From: Anaerolineae bacterium
GTDB taxonomy: Bacteria; Chloroflexota; Anaerolineae; Promineifilales; Promineifilaceae
Assembly (NCBI GenBank): GCA_025929715.1
Contig: JAICPS010000004.1
Location: forward strand, 1 to 37,208
Direction: 5' to 3'
Length of the DNA: 37,208 bases
The translations under genes were made by a program, and so were the position numbers. Shown piece after piece: positions 1 to 8,577 of this stretch. The notes under the pieces are model-generated. The model was not told where the DNA came from and did no database searches. It saw nothing but the letters and a program-made list of their open reading frames with translations. The first letter of the stretch is position 1, and every line of letters begins with the position of its first letter.

Positions 1-3000
1 GCTGAGATTCACGTTGCCCCTGACGACGCCGTTGAGATCCGCCGTATCAGGCTTAGCAACGATGGTGACCGCCGTCGCCTGCTACGTCTCACCAGCTATG
101 CGGAAGTCGTTCTTACCGAGCAGGGGACGGACCAGCGCCATCAAGCATTCGCCAAGTTGTTCGTCGAGAGTGACTATATGCCGCAGTACGACGCGCTGCT
201 TTTTTGTCGCCGCCGGCGATCCCACGACGAGAAGCCGATGTTCATGGCCCACATGCTCGTCGCAGAGGGAGCTTTCGAAGACAGTGTGCGCTATGAGGGT
301 GAGCGTCTTAATTTTCTGGGCCGCAACAATAGCGCCCGCCGTCCGCAGGCGCTGGATGGTGTGTCCTGGCTTTCAGGAACAACCGGCGCCACGCTGGATC
401 CCATCATGTCGCTCGGAAGGCAAATTGAGCTTGAGCCCTACAGCACCATTGAGCTGGCGCTGATCACCGTTGCCGCCGAGTCGCGCCGCGAAATTGAAAC
501 GCTGCTGGAACGTTATCGCTCCTGGTCCATGCTGGACCGCGTGGTGGAGCTGGCGCGGGCGCGGGCTGAATATGAACTTCAACGGATCGATCTGGGCAGC
601 CCCTCCCTCGAACTCGGACAACAACTGCTATCACTTCTCTTCTACCCGCACCCGGCGCGGCGCGCCGCCAGTAGCACGCTGTCCGCCAATCAAAGAGGAC
701 AGCCGGGTTTATGGGCCTATGGTATCTCCGGAGACTTTCCTATTTTACTGCTCAGGCTGCGGGATGAGGCAGAGTCTGCGCTGTTAAATGAACTGCTGCG
801 CATTCACGGCTACTGGTACAGCCGTGGCCTGAAGATCGCTCTCGTCGTTCTCAATGACCAACAGTCAAATTACGGCCAGGTGCTGCAAAATTTCATCTTC
901 CGCGCGATTCGGCGTGCAGGCGCCGCGGATCGCCTGCAGCGGCGTGGAGGTATTTTTGTCATCAGTACCGACCAGATAGGCGACGACGAGCGGCTTCTGT
1001 TGCAGGCGGCGGCTCGTGTAAATCTGGATGGCGCGCAAGGGAGTTTGAGCCAGCAGCTTGCCGGCATCTATGATCAGCCCACGCGCCTACCTGCGTTGGA
1101 GCCCACCATGGCGCCGCAAGAAGAACTTTCTGAGCTGTCCCGCCCGGGCGGTCTTCTTTTTGATAACGGCTTCGGTGGTTTCAGTCCCGGCGCTGAAGAT
1201 CACACACCGGGCAGGGAGTACGTTATCTACCTGCGGCCGGGCCAGGCGACTCCCGCGCCCTGGATCAACGTCATTGCCAATCCCGACTTTGGCTTTCTGG
1301 TTTCGGAGAGCGGAGCTGGGTTCACCTGGTCAGAAAATAGTGGCGAGAACCGGCTAACGACCTGGCGTAACGATCCGGTCGCCGACCAACCTTCCGAGGC
1401 GCTTTACCTGCGCGATGAAGAAACCGCGGCCGTGTGGTCGCCCACGCCACAACCCGCGCCGGCTGCAGCACCGTATCTGATACGTCACGGCGCAGGATAC
1501 ACAATTTTCGAGCACCAGAGCCACAATCTCAGGCAGGAAGTACGGCTCTTTGTGGCTGCGCAAGCCCCTGTAAAGATCGTGCAGGTGCAGCTCAAGAATC
1601 TTTCGCAGCGGCAGAGGAGACTGACTGCGACCTACTATGCCGAGTGGGTGCTGGGTACAGGGCGCGAGATTACACAACAATACTTGATTCCCGAATACGT
1701 TGGTGATTGCAATGCCCTTCTCGTGCGCAACCCCTATAACGTCGAGTTTGGGCAGCGCGTGGCCTTTCTTGCCACCGGCCGCGAGCCACACGGCGTCACC
1801 GCCGACCGTATCGAGTTCCTGGGGCGCCTCGGTTCGTTGCAACGTCCGGCTGCTTTGCAGCGCGTCGGCCTCGAAAATGCTGTGCGCGCCGGTTTCGATA
1901 CCTGTGGCGCAATGCAGTTGCATGTCGATCTCGCCCCGGGCGCAACAGAAACCGTCTACTTTGTCCTGGGACAGGGCGGCAGTCGCGAACAAGCCCTGCA
2001 AATATTGGGCCGCTTCCAAGAGGCGGATCAAGTAAACGCCGCCTGGGACCAGGTCCATGATCTTTGGGAGAATATTCTGCAAACGGTGCAGGTTGACACG
2101 CCCGATCCGGCTATGAACCTTCTATTAAATCGCTGGCTCCTCTATCAGGCGTTGTCCTGCCGTGTTTGGGGGCGCAGCGCGCTCTACCAGTCCAGCGGCG
2201 CCTATGGGTTCCGCGATCAACTGCAAGACGTGATGGCGCTCGTCCACGCCTGCCCGCAGTTGGCGCGCGAGCATATCCTGCGCGCCGCCCGCCACCAGTT
2301 TGAGGACGGCGACGTGCTGCACTGGTGGCACCCTCCGTCTGGTCGTGGTGTCCGCACCCGTATCAGCGACGACCTTCTCTGGCTGCCTTTTGTCACCGCT
2401 CACTACGTTGCCGCCACCGGGGATACAGCGATCCTTGAGGAGCAGTTACCGTTCCTTAAAGGAAAGCTGCTGGGCGAAGATGAAGAGGAACGATATGGTC
2501 ATTACGCGCACACGACGGAAACATTTTCGCTCCTCGATCATTGCGTGCGTGCGTTGTATAAGGGAATGACCGTCGGCGAGAATGGCCTGCCCCTCATCGG
2601 CGCCGGTGATTGGAACGACGGCATGAATCGCGTTGGCATCGAAGGCCAGGGCGAGAGCGTGTGGCTGGGCTTTTTTTTGTATGCCGTCTTGCAGGATTTC
2701 GCCGATCTCTGCGAGCAGATCGACCAGAGCGAATATGCCATGACGTTCCGCGAACGGGCAGAAGCATATCGCCAGGCGCTGGATTTCAACGCCTGGGACG
2801 GCGAGTGGTACCGCCGCGCCTACTACGACGATGGGTCGCCGCTGGGCTCCCGTCAGAGCAATGAGTGCCAGATCGACGCCATTGCTCAGTCGTGGAGCGT
2901 GCTGTCTGGCGCAGGGGACGCTGAACGACGAACAGAGGCCATGGCTGCCGTGGAACGGCGCCTGATAGACTGGGATGACCGTCTGCTTCTCCTTTTTACG

Positions 3001-3570
3001 CCGCCTTTCGATCAGACGCGCAAAGATCCCGGCTATATCAAGGGCTACCCGCCGGGCATCCGCGAGAATGGAGGCCAGTATACGCACGCAGCAATATGGA
3101 CAATATGGGCTTTTGCCGAAATGGGGCAGGGAGAGAAGGCCGAAGCCTTATTCCGCCTCGCAAACCCCATCTACCATGCCGAAACGCAGGAAATGGCGCT
3201 CAATTATAGGGTCGAGCCCTACGTCATCGCCGCCGACGTCTATGGGGTTGAACCCCATACGGGTCGCGGCGGCTGGACCTGGTACACCGGCTCCAGCGGC
3301 TGGATGTATCGCCTGGGCGTTGAGGCCATTCTGGGCGTGCGCCGCCAGGGCAACGCCCTACGCATCAAGCCCGCAATCCCCGCGCATTGGCCAGGCTACA
3401 GCCTAATATACCGTTTTGGGGGCGCAACGTATCACATCAAAGTACTGAACGCTGGCGAGCAGGGACAGAATGCCGTCGTCACTCTGGATGGCGAACGCCT
3501 GGCCGATGGGCTGATTCCATTGCGTGATGATGGGCGGGAGCATATCGTGCAGGTGCGACTGGCGGCATGA
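1..3570 (+). CDS. Cyclic beta-1,2-glucan synthase-like protein, GH94 C-terminal part (5' end outside window)
   Basis: The frame is open from base 1, so the gene starts outside the window; 1189 residues are visible. Residues ~1-220 look like the end of a first GH94-type beta-sandwich. A linker follows with motifs typical of NdvB/Cgs proteins (LWAYGISGDFPILLLRL). A second beta-sandwich spans ~385-660 (FDNGFGGF, TATYYAEWVLG), and an (alpha/alpha)6 phosphorylase-type catalytic domain spans ~690-1110. The catalytic domain carries GAGDWNDGMNRVG (Asp codons 2608-2610 and 2617-2619), the conserved acid region of GH94, followed by GGWTWYTGSSGWMYR. In the family the missing N-terminus would hold a GT84 glucosyltransferase and a glycoamylase-like domain in a membrane protein that makes and trims cyclic beta-1,2-glucan. 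A stand-alone GH94 phosphorylase is less likely because of the two sandwiches. The gene ends in TGA, 64 bp before the next start. Confidence 0.85.
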   Translation, partial: AEIHVAPDDAVEIRRIRLSNDGDRRRLLRLTSYAEVVLTEQGTDQRHQAFAKLFVESDYMPQYDALLFCRRRRSHDEKPMFMAHMLVAEGAFEDSVRYEGERLNFLGRNNSARRPQALDGVSWLSGTTGATLDPIMSLGRQIELEPYSTIELALITVAAESRREIETLLERYRSWSMLDRVVELARARAEYELQRIDLGSPSLELGQQLLSLLFYPHPARRAASSTLSANQRGQPGLWAYGISGDFPILLLRLRDEAESALLNELLRIHGYWYSRGLKIALVVLNDQQSNYGQVLQNFIFRAIRRAGAADRLQRRGGIFVISTDQIGDDERLLLQAAARVNLDGAQGSLSQQLAGIYDQPTRLPALEPTMAPQEELSELSRPGGLLFDNGFGGFSPGAEDHTPGREYVIYLRPGQATPAPWINVIANPDFGFLVSESGAGFTWSENSGENRLTTWRNDPVADQPSEALYLRDEETAAVWSPTPQPAPAAAPYLIRHGAGYTIFEHQSHNLRQEVRLFVAAQAPVKIVQVQLKNLSQRQRRLTATYYAEWVLGTGREITQQYLIPEYVGDCNALLVRNPYNVEFGQRVAFLATGREPHGVTADRIEFLGRLGSLQRPAALQRVGLENAVRAGFDTCGAMQLHVDLAPGATETVYFVLGQGGSREQALQILGRFQEADQVNAAWDQVHDLWENILQTVQVDTPDPAMNLLLNRWLLYQALSCRVWGRSALYQSSGAYGFRDQLQDVMALVHACPQLAREHILRAARHQFEDGDVLHWWHPPSGRGVRTRISDDLLWLPFVTAHYVAATGDTAILEEQLPFLKGKLLGEDEEERYGHYAHTTETFSLLDHCVRALYKGMTVGENGLPLIGAGDWNDGMNRVGIEGQGESVWLGFFLYAVLQDFADLCEQIDQSEYAMTFRERAEAYRQALDFNAWDGEWYRRAYYDDGSPLGSRQSNECQIDAIAQSWSVLSGAGDAERRTEAMAAVERRLIDWDDRLLLLFTPPFDQTRKDPGYIKGYPPGIRENGGQYTHAAIWTIWAFAEMGQGEKAEALFRLANPIYHAETQEMALNYRVEPYVIAADVYGVEPHTGRGGWTWYTGSSGWMYRLGVEAILGVRRQGNALRIKPAIPAHWPGYSLIYRFGGATYHIKVLNAGEQGQNAVVTLDGERLADGLIPLRDDGREHIVQVRLAA

Positions 3571-3580
3571 CTGTGCCCGT

Positions 3581-3604
3581 TGTAGCGTAGGCTGCCAGCC
3601 TGCG
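3581..3604. repeat. REP-like short palindromic repeat
   Basis: The 64-bp gap between the GH94 gene and the esterase contains TGTAGCGTAGGCTG followed by CCAGCCTGCG. Arms AGGCT (3589-3593) and AGCCT (3597-3601) flank a 3-nt loop. From memory, closely similar GTAG-GGCTNCCAGCC units are dispersed in many Chloroflexota genomes, so this looks like one member of a dispersed family. Only one good copy is visible here, so the repeat status is an inference. Confidence 0.4.
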
Positions 3605-3634
3605 TTCGGCGCACAAGCAGGACGTTTTACCAAG

Positions 3635-4264
3635 ATGCTATTCGAATCTGGACAGAAGATCGTATTCATCGGCGACAGCATTACCGATACTGGCCGGCGA
3701 GGGCCCAGCGTCCCTTACGGCGCGGGCTACGTCGACCAGGTACGCAGCTTCATCATGGCCCGTTACCCTGAACGCCGGCTCAATTTTGTTAATCGCGGCG
3801 TCAATGGCGACACAACTCGCAATCTACTCGCTCGCTGGCAAACGGATGTGATTGCGGAGCAACCTGATTGGCTTTCGCTCATGATTGGCATCAACGATGT
3901 CTGGCGCGCTTTTGGCGGTGACGCGCACCAGGCGGTCTCACTGGACGAGTATGCTGAAAACCTGCGACATTTGATTGAGCTGACCGCTGTAAAGACCAAT
4001 GCGCGCCTGATCTTACTTACCCCATACATGATCGAACCGCAGCGCCAGAATCCCATGCGCGCACAGATGGATCGCTTTGGCGACGTGGTCAAGTCAGTGG
4101 CGGGCGAGGCTAGTACGCTGCTGGTCGACACCCAACAAGCGTTCGATGACGCGCTGCGAAATACCACGTCACGCGACTGGGCCAACGATAAGGTGCATCC
4201 CAACGGGCCGGGACATGCCGTCATTGCCCTGGCTTTTCTGCGCGCCGCTGGTTTTGAGTTATAA
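3635..4264 (+). CDS. SGNH/GDSL-type esterase
   Basis: A 209-residue hydrolase of the SGNH superfamily, probably a carbohydrate or lipid acyl esterase. Block I ([11 protein letters not shown], catalytic Ser) lies near the N-terminus, the block III G-x-N signature is in [11 protein letters not shown], and block V ([12 protein letters not shown], catalytic Asp and His) is at the C-terminus. The ATG at 3635 is preferred because the fold begins right after it. The frame stays open to an ATG at 3524, but that start lies inside the GH94 gene and would add a Cys/Arg-rich non-family leader. There is no signal peptide, so the protein is predicted cytoplasmic. It sits between the GH94 gene and an aldo/keto reductase on the same strand, 20 bp before the latter, so the two are likely co-transcribed. 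Its substrate cannot be told from sequence; removal of acetyl groups from sugars would fit the glycan context. Confidence 0.85.
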   Translation: MLFESGQKIVFIGDSITDTGRRGPSVPYGAGYVDQVRSFIMARYPERRLNFVNRGVNGDTTRNLLARWQTDVIAEQPDWLSLMIGINDVWRAFGGDAHQAVSLDEYAENLRHLIELTAVKTNARLILLTPYMIEPQRQNPMRAQMDRFGDVVKSVAGEASTLLVDTQQAFDDALRNTTSRDWANDKVHPNGPGHAVIALAFLRAAGFEL

Positions 4265-4284
4265 CAGGCAAAAGGAGCAAACCC

Positions 4285-5157
4285 ATGATTTCCAAAATAG
4301 CTTTTGGTCGAACCGGCCATATGAGCACGCGAACGCTCTTCGGCGCGGCCGCCCTCAGCGAGGTCACACAGGAGGAGGCGGATCGCACGATGGAGCTGCT
4401 GATCGAGTATGGCGTCAACCACATCGATACTGCAGCCAGCTACGGCGACTCGGAGTTGCGGCTAGGCCCGTGGATGGAACGCGAGCGCGCACGCTTCTTT
4501 CTTGCGAGTAAGACAGGAGAGCGGCGTTACGAACAGGCGCGCAACGAGATCCACCGTTCCCTGGAACGACTGAGGGTGGATCAGATAGACCTGATCCAGT
4601 TGCACAACCTGGTCGATGCGCAGGAGTGGGAAGTGGCGCTGGGGCCGGGTGGAGCGCTGGAAGCGGCTTATGAAGCGCGCGCGCAGGGATTGGTGCGCTT
4701 CATTGGCGTGACCGGGCATGGCACCGAAGTCGCCATGATGCACCAGCGCAGCCTCGAGGTGTTCGATTTTGACTCCGTCTTACTGCCCTATAGCTACGTG
4801 ATGATGCAGAACCCACAATATGCGGCCGATTTTGAAACATTGATGCAAACGTGCCAGGCTCGAAACATCGCCGTACAGACGATAAAGGCCGTCGTTCGCC
4901 GACCCTATGGCGACCGCCAGCGCACTCACGCCACCTGGTACGAGCCGTTCGTGGAGCAAGGAGCGATCGATCGCGAGGTTCACTGGGTGTTGGGCAGGCC
5001 GACTTTTTTCTTGAACACGCCGGGTGATATCCACGTACTGCCTAAGGTGCTTGATGCGGCGGCCCGTTTCCAGAGTCGCCCGACAGATGCAGAGATGGAC
5101 GCACTACACGAGCGCCTGGGCGTGGAACCGCTGTTTGTGCACGGCGAAGCGCCGTAG
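4285..5157 (+). CDS. Aldo/keto reductase
   Basis: A 290-residue NADPH-dependent aldo/keto reductase with a TIM-barrel fold. The catalytic tetrad is visible in order: Asp in HIDTAASYG, Tyr in the same motif (AASYGDSE), Lys in LASKTGER and His in LIQLHNL. An AAAGGAG ribosome-binding site lies 7 nt before the ATG. It follows the esterase by 20 bp and ends just before the transposase remnant. The length is slightly short for the family (usually 280-330) but no core motif is missing. Members of this type reduce sugar aldehydes or ketones; the specific substrate is unknown. Nothing suggests loss of function, unlike several neighbours. Confidence 0.88.
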   Translation: MISKIAFGRTGHMSTRTLFGAAALSEVTQEEADRTMELLIEYGVNHIDTAASYGDSELRLGPWMERERARFFLASKTGERRYEQARNEIHRSLERLRVDQIDLIQLHNLVDAQEWEVALGPGGALEAAYEARAQGLVRFIGVTGHGTEVAMMHQRSLEVFDFDSVLLPYSYVMMQNPQYAADFETLMQTCQARNIAVQTIKAVVRRPYGDRQRTHATWYEPFVEQGAIDREVHWVLGRPTFFLNTPGDIHVLPKVLDAAARFQSRPTDAEMDALHERLGVEPLFVHGEAP

Positions 5158-5270
5158 CTGCGCGTTCGCCTGAACGCGTTTCACGGGGTGCGCGCCATTT
5201 TTGTTGACAAAAGGAAAAGAGGAGAGAATTTGGCAGGTCGACAAGTGGCGGGTGGCAAAGGAGGAAGGAG

Positions 5271-5440
5271 ATGAGCGAGCAGCAGGACAAGTGGCAAGAG
5301 TTACAGGAAGAGATCAGCAAAGCGGTAGCGGCCTGGCGAAAACGGCACCCGACGGCGACGCTCAGCGAAATCGAAGATATCGTGGATAGGCAGCTGGCAC
5401 CGCTGCGGACGCAGATGGTAGAAGATTTGGCACAGGAGCA
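5271..5440 (+). pseudogene. Transposase N-terminal remnant (ISKra4-like), truncated
   Basis: An ATG with a strong AGGAGGAAGGAG leader begins a frame whose first ~57 residues (MSEQQDKWQELQEEISKAV, then HPTATLSEIEDIVDRQLAPL) resemble, from memory, the N-terminal segment of ISKra4-family transposases common in Chloroflexota. Similarity stops at ~5440; downstream the frame only runs antisense through the neighbouring LuxR gene (to 6110) with an Arg/Pro-rich composition, so it is not a real protein. The zinc-ribbon and DDE core expected of the family are absent. The sequence from about 5187 (a GGGGTGCGCGCC stretch followed by TTTTGT-TG-ACAAAA) may be the element's left end. The element itself is therefore a fragment. 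The family assignment is tentative. Confidence 0.55.
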
Positions 5441-7103
5441 GCCTGCAGATCGCCGCTCGCCCAGTAGGCCAGCCCCAAAAGCGCCGTCGTCGTGCCGCGC
5501 TCGTAATAGCCATCCTCCTGCAACAGCTCGAGCGCCTGGCGGGCCTGGCAGACGGTGCCAGGTATGTCGTCGAGCGCCTGCGCGCGATAGGCGCGAGCAT
5601 TGGCAATCGTCGCGCGTAGCGAGTGATACTGCGCTTCGTCGGCCACGACCATTGGGACGCCGTCTTTTTCGGTCGCCGGGATTCGCGCGCTTTCCGCCTC
5701 GTCCTTGGCCTCGTCCAGCCAGCGCTCCGCCTCCTGCAGATAGGCCTCGGCGACGTCATACTCGCCGCCATCGAGGTGGGCCCAGGCAGAGACGACGCTC
5801 AGTACGGGCCTGGCGTGGAACAGGGAATCGGGCAGCGCCCTTACACAACGAAGCACGGTTGCTTCCTGGCGACGCCTGCGCATGGCCGGCCAGGTCCGCT
5901 CGACCAGCGCCGCCGCTCGCTCGAAATCGGCGCCGGCCAGCGCATGACGGATGGCATCCGACGGCAAGTCATTTTGCTCGTACCACGCGCTCGCCCGCCG
6001 GTGCAGGTTGGGGACCTGGGCGGGCTGCTCCTTCAACAGCCGGGCGCGCAGGACCTCGGCAAACAAGTGGTGATAACGATACCAATGGCGCTGCGCGTCC
6101 AGCGCAATGACAAACAGGTTGCCGCGCTCCAGAGCCTCCAGCATCTCTTCGCCGGCTTGCTCGCCTTTAGCGCCGCGTCGGCGCCTAAACGCACGGCGTC
6201 GCACAGCGGTCCGCTCAAGCGGTCGAGAAGGGCGGTCTGTAGCAAGAAGCTGCGCACGGGTTGCGGCTGGCGCCGCAGTACCTCTTCAAGCAGGTAGTCG
6301 ATGACGAAACGGTGGCTGCCGGTGAAGGCCTGGATGAAGCCGGCGCTGTGGCCCTCATGTGCAGACAGGTCACCCTGCAGCGCAAGGGCAGCCATCTGCA
6401 GCCCGGCGACCCAGCCCTCGGTGCGGGTCTCCAGCGCGGCGACGTCGTCGGCCGAGAGGTTCAGGCCCATCACCTGGTTGAGGAAGGCGGCGGCTTCCTC
6501 GGGCGTGAAGCGCAGGTCGGCGGCGCGCAGCTCGGCCAGCTTTCCCCGAGCGCGCAGCCGCGCCAGGGGCAGCTGTGGGTCGGAGCGGCTGGCAATGACC
6601 AGGTGCATGGCTGGTGGCAGGTGGTCGATCAGAAAGGTGAGGGCATCGTCGATGGAGCGGTGCTCGATGAGGTGGTAGTCGTCCAGGACGAGAATGAACG
6701 CTTGAGCACTCTCCACGACTTCATTGATGAGGGCCGTGAGGAACAGCTCGACCGGCCGAGGCTGTGGCTCTTGTAGGAGCCCCAGGGCCGCGGCTCCCAC
6801 GTCGGCGTCCACGGTTTGCAAAGCGGCGACCACGTACGTCCAGAAGCGGGACGGGTCATTGTCGCCGGCGTCGAGCAACAGCCAGGCGACGTCGACGTCG
6901 GGCTCGAGTCGGCGGCAAGCGGCGATCCATTCGCTGGCCAGCGTGGTCTTGCCAAAGCCGGCCGGGGCGGAAATGAGGCTTAGCTTGTGTGCAAAAGCTC
7001 CGTTCTGGCGCAGACCGGCGTTCAGCCGCTCAACCAGGCGCGGCCGCGGCACGCGGTTGGGCCGGGGGATATATAGCTTTGTCTTTAACAGGCGCTCGGT
7101 CAC
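5441..7103 (-). pseudogene. MalT-type LuxR-family regulator, frameshifted and truncated
   Basis: Starts with GTG at 7103 (TERLLKTKLYIPRPNRVPRP). It has an intact STAND-type ATPase: Walker A SAPAGFGKTTL, Walker B LVLDDYHLIE, and IASRSDPQLPLARLRARG. Around 6164-6166 the reading frame must change: the upstream frame ends in DAALKASK, while the family-typical continuation GEEMLEALERGNLFVI then YRYHHLFAEVL is in another frame. One extra G in the minus-strand AAAGGCGAG would restore it. Translation then continues into TPR-like repeats but stops matching at ~5441, where the transposase remnant begins. The remaining TPRs and the LuxR helix-turn-helix are missing. The protein could not bind DNA even if the frameshift were an error. 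It lies downstream of the GH1 gene on the same strand and was probably once a regulator of the sugar locus. Confidence 0.85.
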
Positions 7104-7173
7104 CCAGACATTATGTACACCTCGATACGGCCGGCACCTAATAGAGGGGGACTAGGAACAAGTTGTCAGCTCG

Positions 7174-7231
7174 GGCCGGTCTCCCCCTCCGGTGGGGCGG
7201 GTGGGTCATTTGACCCAATAGAAGACCGGCC
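7174..7231. repeat. Nested inverted-repeat element
   Basis: Outer perfect 9-bp arms GGCCGGTCT (7174-7182) and AGACCGGCC (7223-7231) enclose a perfect TGGGTCA-TT-TGACCCA palindrome at 7202-7217 and a weaker C-run/G-run pair (7183-7197). Together they could form a cruciform or branched RNA. It sits between the GH1 stop and the broken LuxR start. There is no T-run after either arm, so it is not a classic intrinsic terminator. It may be an operator, a mobile palindromic element or an mRNA end-stabiliser. Confidence 0.6.
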
Positions 7232-7255
7232 ACAGCAGCATTACGTTCTCCCGCA

Positions 7256-8479
7256 TTAGGGTCTGTTGGCCATGGCAACCGCGCTCAACCAGCGGGCGCT
7301 GGGCTTGACGGTCCGTTGTTGCGTGCAGCGGTCGACGGTTATGATGCCGAACGTGGGCCGGTAACCAAGCAACCACTCGAAGTTGTCGAAAGCAGACCAG
7401 GCAAAGTAACCGCGCACATCTAGGCCGTCTTGTAGACAGGCTGCTACAGTTTGCAGGGCAGCCTCGTAGTAGGCCAGGCGGCGCTCGTCGTCTTCGGTTC
7501 CGATGCCATTTTCAGTCACGATCAGGGGCACGTCGGCGACCTCATGGGCGCGGCGCAGGGTCGCGCCAATGGCCTGGGGCCAGAATTCGTAATCCATCTG
7601 CGTTAGCTCCACGCCTTCCTCTGGCCCTAAAATGCCCTCCGCGCCATACCGTTCGCGGGTATAGGTTTGCACGCCGACAAAATCATCTTCGCGGGCGGCT
7701 TCCAGGAAAACGTCCTGCAATTCATGGCGCATCCTGTCGCGCACCTCTTCGCCGCCGGGTAGGGCCTGCATATCGGACATCGCAATCGTCAGGCCAACGG
7801 GAAGTGAAGGCCGTTCGGCCTTGATTGCCGCCCGCGCCTGGTGGTGAGCCGCCAGAATGACGTCCCGCGCCTCAGCCGTGCCGGCAAACATGAAGGGGGC
7901 AAACTGTTGAGGCGTGGTGTGCAGCGCGTGGGCCGATTGGCGGATGAACGTCTCGCCGGGTCCGCCAGCCATCCACAGCATCGCAGACATGCGTGGGATG
8001 TTCACTTCGTTGATCGTGCACACCATCTCGGCGAGGTCGCCTAGGTGCTGTGTGACTTTCTGGCTGTAGCGGGCGAACTTGGCAGCCATGTCCATATCCT
8101 GCCAACCGCCCTGTGCGATCAGCCAGCGCGGTGACGTAAAATGATGGTAGGTCAACACAGGCTTCAGACCATGCGCCAGGCAAGCCTCGCACATGCGGCG
8201 ATAGTGATCCAGGGCGGCAGTGGAGAAGCGGCCGTCTTCCGGCTCTACACGCGCCCACTCCACCGAAAAGCGGTAGCTGTTGAAGCCCAAACTGGCCAGG
8301 AGGGCAATGTCTTCGCGATAACGGTGGTAATGGTCAATGGCGTCGCCCGACGGCTCGGCAAAGACAGTATCGGGCAGGTGTTCCATGACCCAGAAATCGC
8401 TGTTGGCGTTGTTACCTTCTACTTGGTGCGCAGCCGTGGCCGTGCCCCATAGAAATTCTGGCGGAAATTGGTGGTTCAT
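7256..8479 (-). CDS. GH1 family beta-glycosidase
   Basis: A 407-residue glycoside hydrolase of family 1, a retaining beta-glucosidase/beta-mannosidase-type TIM barrel. The N-terminus FLWGTATAAHQVEG, the acid/base motif TINEVN, and the nucleophile motif LIVTENGIGTEDD are all present. The C-terminus FAWSAFDNFEWLLGYRPTFG is typical of the family. It is somewhat shorter than many GH1 enzymes (~440-470) but no core element is missing. There is no signal peptide, so it acts on imported oligosaccharides in the cytoplasm. It is the last intact gene of the minus-strand utilisation run, 98 bp after the neighbouring GH3 stop. An AAAGGAT leader precedes the ATG. Substrate (gluco- versus manno- versus galacto-) cannot be read from the sequence. 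Confidence 0.93.
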   Translation of the reverse strand: MNHQFPPEFLWGTATAAHQVEGNNANSDFWVMEHLPDTVFAEPSGDAIDHYHRYREDIALLASLGFNSYRFSVEWARVEPEDGRFSTAALDHYRRMCEACLAHGLKPVLTYHHFTSPRWLIAQGGWQDMDMAAKFARYSQKVTQHLGDLAEMVCTINEVNIPRMSAMLWMAGGPGETFIRQSAHALHTTPQQFAPFMFAGTAEARDVILAAHHQARAAIKAERPSLPVGLTIAMSDMQALPGGEEVRDRMRHELQDVFLEAAREDDFVGVQTYTRERYGAEGILGPEEGVELTQMDYEFWPQAIGATLRRAHEVADVPLIVTENGIGTEDDERRLAYYEAALQTVAACLQDGLDVRGYFAWSAFDNFEWLLGYRPTFGIITVDRCTQQRTVKPSARWLSAVAMANRP

Positions 8480-8577
8480 GTTGTTATCCTTTATGTGGTT
8501 ATTGTGGCGTGGCGACGGTCCGGCGCCTGAGCGGCTAAAGCCGTTGCTGCAAGCTAGCGGACTTGGTTTGCATAACG

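Noticed and set aside
5441-6110. Continuation of the transposase-remnant frame as a 279-residue protein
   Set aside because: Beyond ~5440 it is antisense to conserved regulator sequence and is Arg/Pro-rich without family features.
8520-8577. CGGCT-AA-AGCCG hairpin before GH1 as terminator
   Set aside because: A 5-bp stem with no T-run inside a collinear operon; could be chance.
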